The position numbers were made by a program, and so were the translations under genes. This document shows positions 62,609-64,000 of a stretch of DNA of 64,000 bases, piece after piece. The first letter of the stretch is position 1. Every line of letters starts with the position of its first letter. The notes under the pieces are model-generated. The model did no database searches, was not told the origin of the DNA, and saw nothing but the letters and a program-made list of their open reading frames with translations. Location of the stretch: NCBI RefSeq assembly GCF_009766105.1, contig NZ_LMUH01000013.1:124001-188000 (forward strand), in the 5' to 3' direction. This stretch comes from Granulicella sp. S156. GTDB taxonomy: Bacteria; Acidobacteriota; Terriglobia; Terriglobales; Acidobacteriaceae.

Positions 62609-63931
62609 TTATGGCGCAACAACCGGATCAAGCTCAGCCGAGATTCTCTGCGAACCACCAGGCTGCACCTGAAGCGTACGTTCGTAAGGCTGATAGCCCT
62701 TCTTCGTAATCTTGACGACTCTCTTTCCTTCGGCGACCGCCAGATCCGAAGGAGTATTACCCAGAAACACCCCATCGATTTCAATATCTGCGCCTGCCGG
62801 AGTGGAACTAATAGAGATCTTCCCCGCTACAGAGGATTCGGCATGCTGCGTAGAATCCGTCTTAGCCCCCAGAGTGACTCCTAAGCGTTGATGAACAACC
62901 TGCGCCAATTCTGTGGAAGACAACGCGAAGTTGATCCCCGGCGTGCCTGCTCCGGCAAAGCCTAATGTATTGACGCCAACGACGTAGCCCGCACGGTTAA
63001 TCAGAGGACCGCCGGAGTTTCCGTGATTAATCGTTGTGTCTGTCTGAATCCAGGTGCCCGTACGCCTGGCGACATTGGCCACTGTCTCGTCGGAGAATTG
63101 ACGGACTCCGCTGACGATGCCCTTGGTCACGGAGTTAGGCAGCAGGGAGACTCCATCCGCATCGTGAATTCCAGGGGTGCCGATGGCAATCACTTCAGCA
63201 CCCTGCACCGGGATAGAAGGACTCAGCAACAGGAAAGGCGCGTTATGAGCGTCCACCTTAATCAGCGCCAGATCGCGATCCTGATCGACATAGATATTGC
63301 TGCTCGGGAGCTCCTTTCCGCTGGCCGTAACAATGGTTGCTGATTGCTGGCCTTCAACGACATGCGCATTCGTGGCTATCAGCCCCTCGTCCGTGATGAA
63401 GAATCCACTCCCACTGCCCGCGGACGTTTTAACCAGCACGATCGCCGGCAACGAGTTGTGGATAATTTGTTCGATCGGAAGGCTTTCCGATTCAACGATC
63501 GCTGAAGAGGCTGTGGCACCACCTGACGGGGACCCTTGGCCCACAAACGCCTGGACGGGATCCAGCCGAATATTAAAGTGGTCTGTGTCCAGTTGATAGA
63601 ACTCAAAGCTGGCTCCGCCATTGAAGCTGTTCCAGACATGGGGTCCCGTAGTTAAGGTGACGTTCTTGGGGACGAACCCGTCTTTGATCAAGCGTATGGC
63701 GAGCGGGTCATCTACATGGCTGCTGTAGGCAAAGTGCTTTGCGCCGAAGTAGCCGGATGAAACATTGATGCTGCACGGCGTCGTGCAGGTAATGTTTCCA
63801 TTGAGTTCGACCTGTGCGCCTTCAGGCGAGGTATCAATGGATACCTTTTTGTCGCCGGCATGAGCCATCTGGCTCAACGAGAAAAGTCCGCAAAGCACCA
63901 GAGCGGAAAGAGGGCTGCGTGAAAGCTGCAT
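62609..63931 (-). CDS. Trypsin-like serine protease flanked by PEGA domains
   Basis: A 440-residue exported protein: signal peptide (1-25), an N-terminal PEGA domain (about 28-125: 'VSIDTSPEGAQVELNGNITC'), an S1C/HtrA-type protease (about 155-350) and a C-terminal PEGA domain (about 370-435: 'ISISSTPAGADIEIDGVFLG', 'GKRVVKITKKGYQPYERTL'). The catalytic triad is visible: His in 'IATNAHVVEG', Asp in 'QDRDLALIKV', Ser in 'INHGNSGGPL'. No PDZ domain is present. PEGA domains are surface-associated beta folds, so this is probably an envelope-bound quality-control or processing protease. Confidence 0.9.
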   Translation of the reverse strand: MQLSRSPLSALVLCGLFSLSQMAHAGDKKVSIDTSPEGAQVELNGNITCTTPCSINVSSGYFGAKHFAYSSHVDDPLAIRLIKDGFVPKNVTLTTGPHVWNSFNGGASFEFYQLDTDHFNIRLDPVQAFVGQGSPSGGATASSAIVESESLPIEQIIHNSLPAIVLVKTSAGSGSGFFITDEGLIATNAHVVEGQQSATIVTASGKELPSSNIYVDQDRDLALIKVDAHNAPFLLLSPSIPVQGAEVIAIGTPGIHDADGVSLLPNSVTKGIVSGVRQFSDETVANVARRTGTWIQTDTTINHGNSGGPLINRAGYVVGVNTLGFAGAGTPGINFALSSTELAQVVHQRLGVTLGAKTDSTQHAESSVAGKISISSTPAGADIEIDGVFLGNTPSDLAVAEGKRVVKITKKGYQPYERTLQVQPGGSQRISAELDPVVAP

Positions 63932-64000
63932 TCATGACCTCGCTAAAATGAACAACAGGGGTTATCGCCTTTTGTTCGCCATGTTAGCGTCGAGACAAGG

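Overview
The window is a 64 kb piece of a bacterial chromosome that looks like a soil or acid-environment acidobacterium of the Terriglobia (Granulicella/Terriglobus/Edaphobacter type). The reasons are three very large Oar-like TonB-dependent receptors with an N-terminal carboxypeptidase-regulatory domain, two 'VWFA-related acidobacterial' secreted proteins, DUF5666 and YXWGXW proteins, many lone two-component-sized LuxR/BlaI/YtrA regulators, moderately high GC, and several families of short palindromic repeats typical of these genomes. The genus is inferred from gene content only.

Layout. 0-14 kb: 3' end of rpsA with its terminator, a class-C-beta-lactamase-type serine hydrolase, a BlaI/BlaR-like pair, then rnr (minus), a YdjM-type membrane hydrolase, a DUF6580 protein, a YXWGXW protein, kdsC, a cupin fragment, and a small membrane protein followed by a sulfatase-superfamily membrane protein. 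14-19 kb: a giant Lhr-type helicase translationally coupled to a small Cys-rich DUF5522 protein. 19-28 kb: a minus-strand block (DUF5666, TonB-dependent receptor, two VWA proteins, TPR protein) that reads like one cell-envelope operon. 28-39 kb: a frameshifted PIN toxin with its antitoxin, pyrG, yraN, a membrane protein, a beta-barrel porin divergent from amt-glnB, a LysR regulator, a CAT-anticodon tRNA and a quinone oxidoreductase. 39-43 kb: a second TonB-dependent receptor and a YceI protein. 43.8-50.1 kb: two successive YtrA-type GntR/ABC-exporter modules whose promoters share the same operator and seem to give leaderless mRNAs. 50-54 kb: nrdJ with a long leader. 54-57 kb: a HicA-HicB-SecB-like toxin-antitoxin-chaperone cassette, an unknown small protein, a decayed REP-associated transposase with REP-like repeats, and an NTF2-like secreted protein. 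57-64 kb: DUF4199 protein with a membrane-anchored LuxR regulator, a third TonB-dependent receptor behind LacI-type operators, and a PEGA/trypsin-like protease.

How the parts work together. Housekeeping functions (rpsA, rnr, pyrG, nrdJ, kdsC, tRNA, amt-glnB) are interleaved with envelope and uptake genes (three receptors, porin, VWA/TPR block, YceI, PEGA protease) and with small regulatory modules that each sit directly beside what they probably control (BlaI with the M56 peptidase, YtrA regulators with ABC exporters, LuxR with DUF4199, HicB over its own promoter).

The most notable points are the HicAB plus SecB-like chaperone cassette with an extended antitoxin C-terminus, the paired YtrA modules with near-identical promoter/operator/start architecture, and palindromic intergenic-type repeats that lie in frame inside rnr (twice), lhr and nrdJ. 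All calls were made by eye from the sequence and translations; no database search was run.
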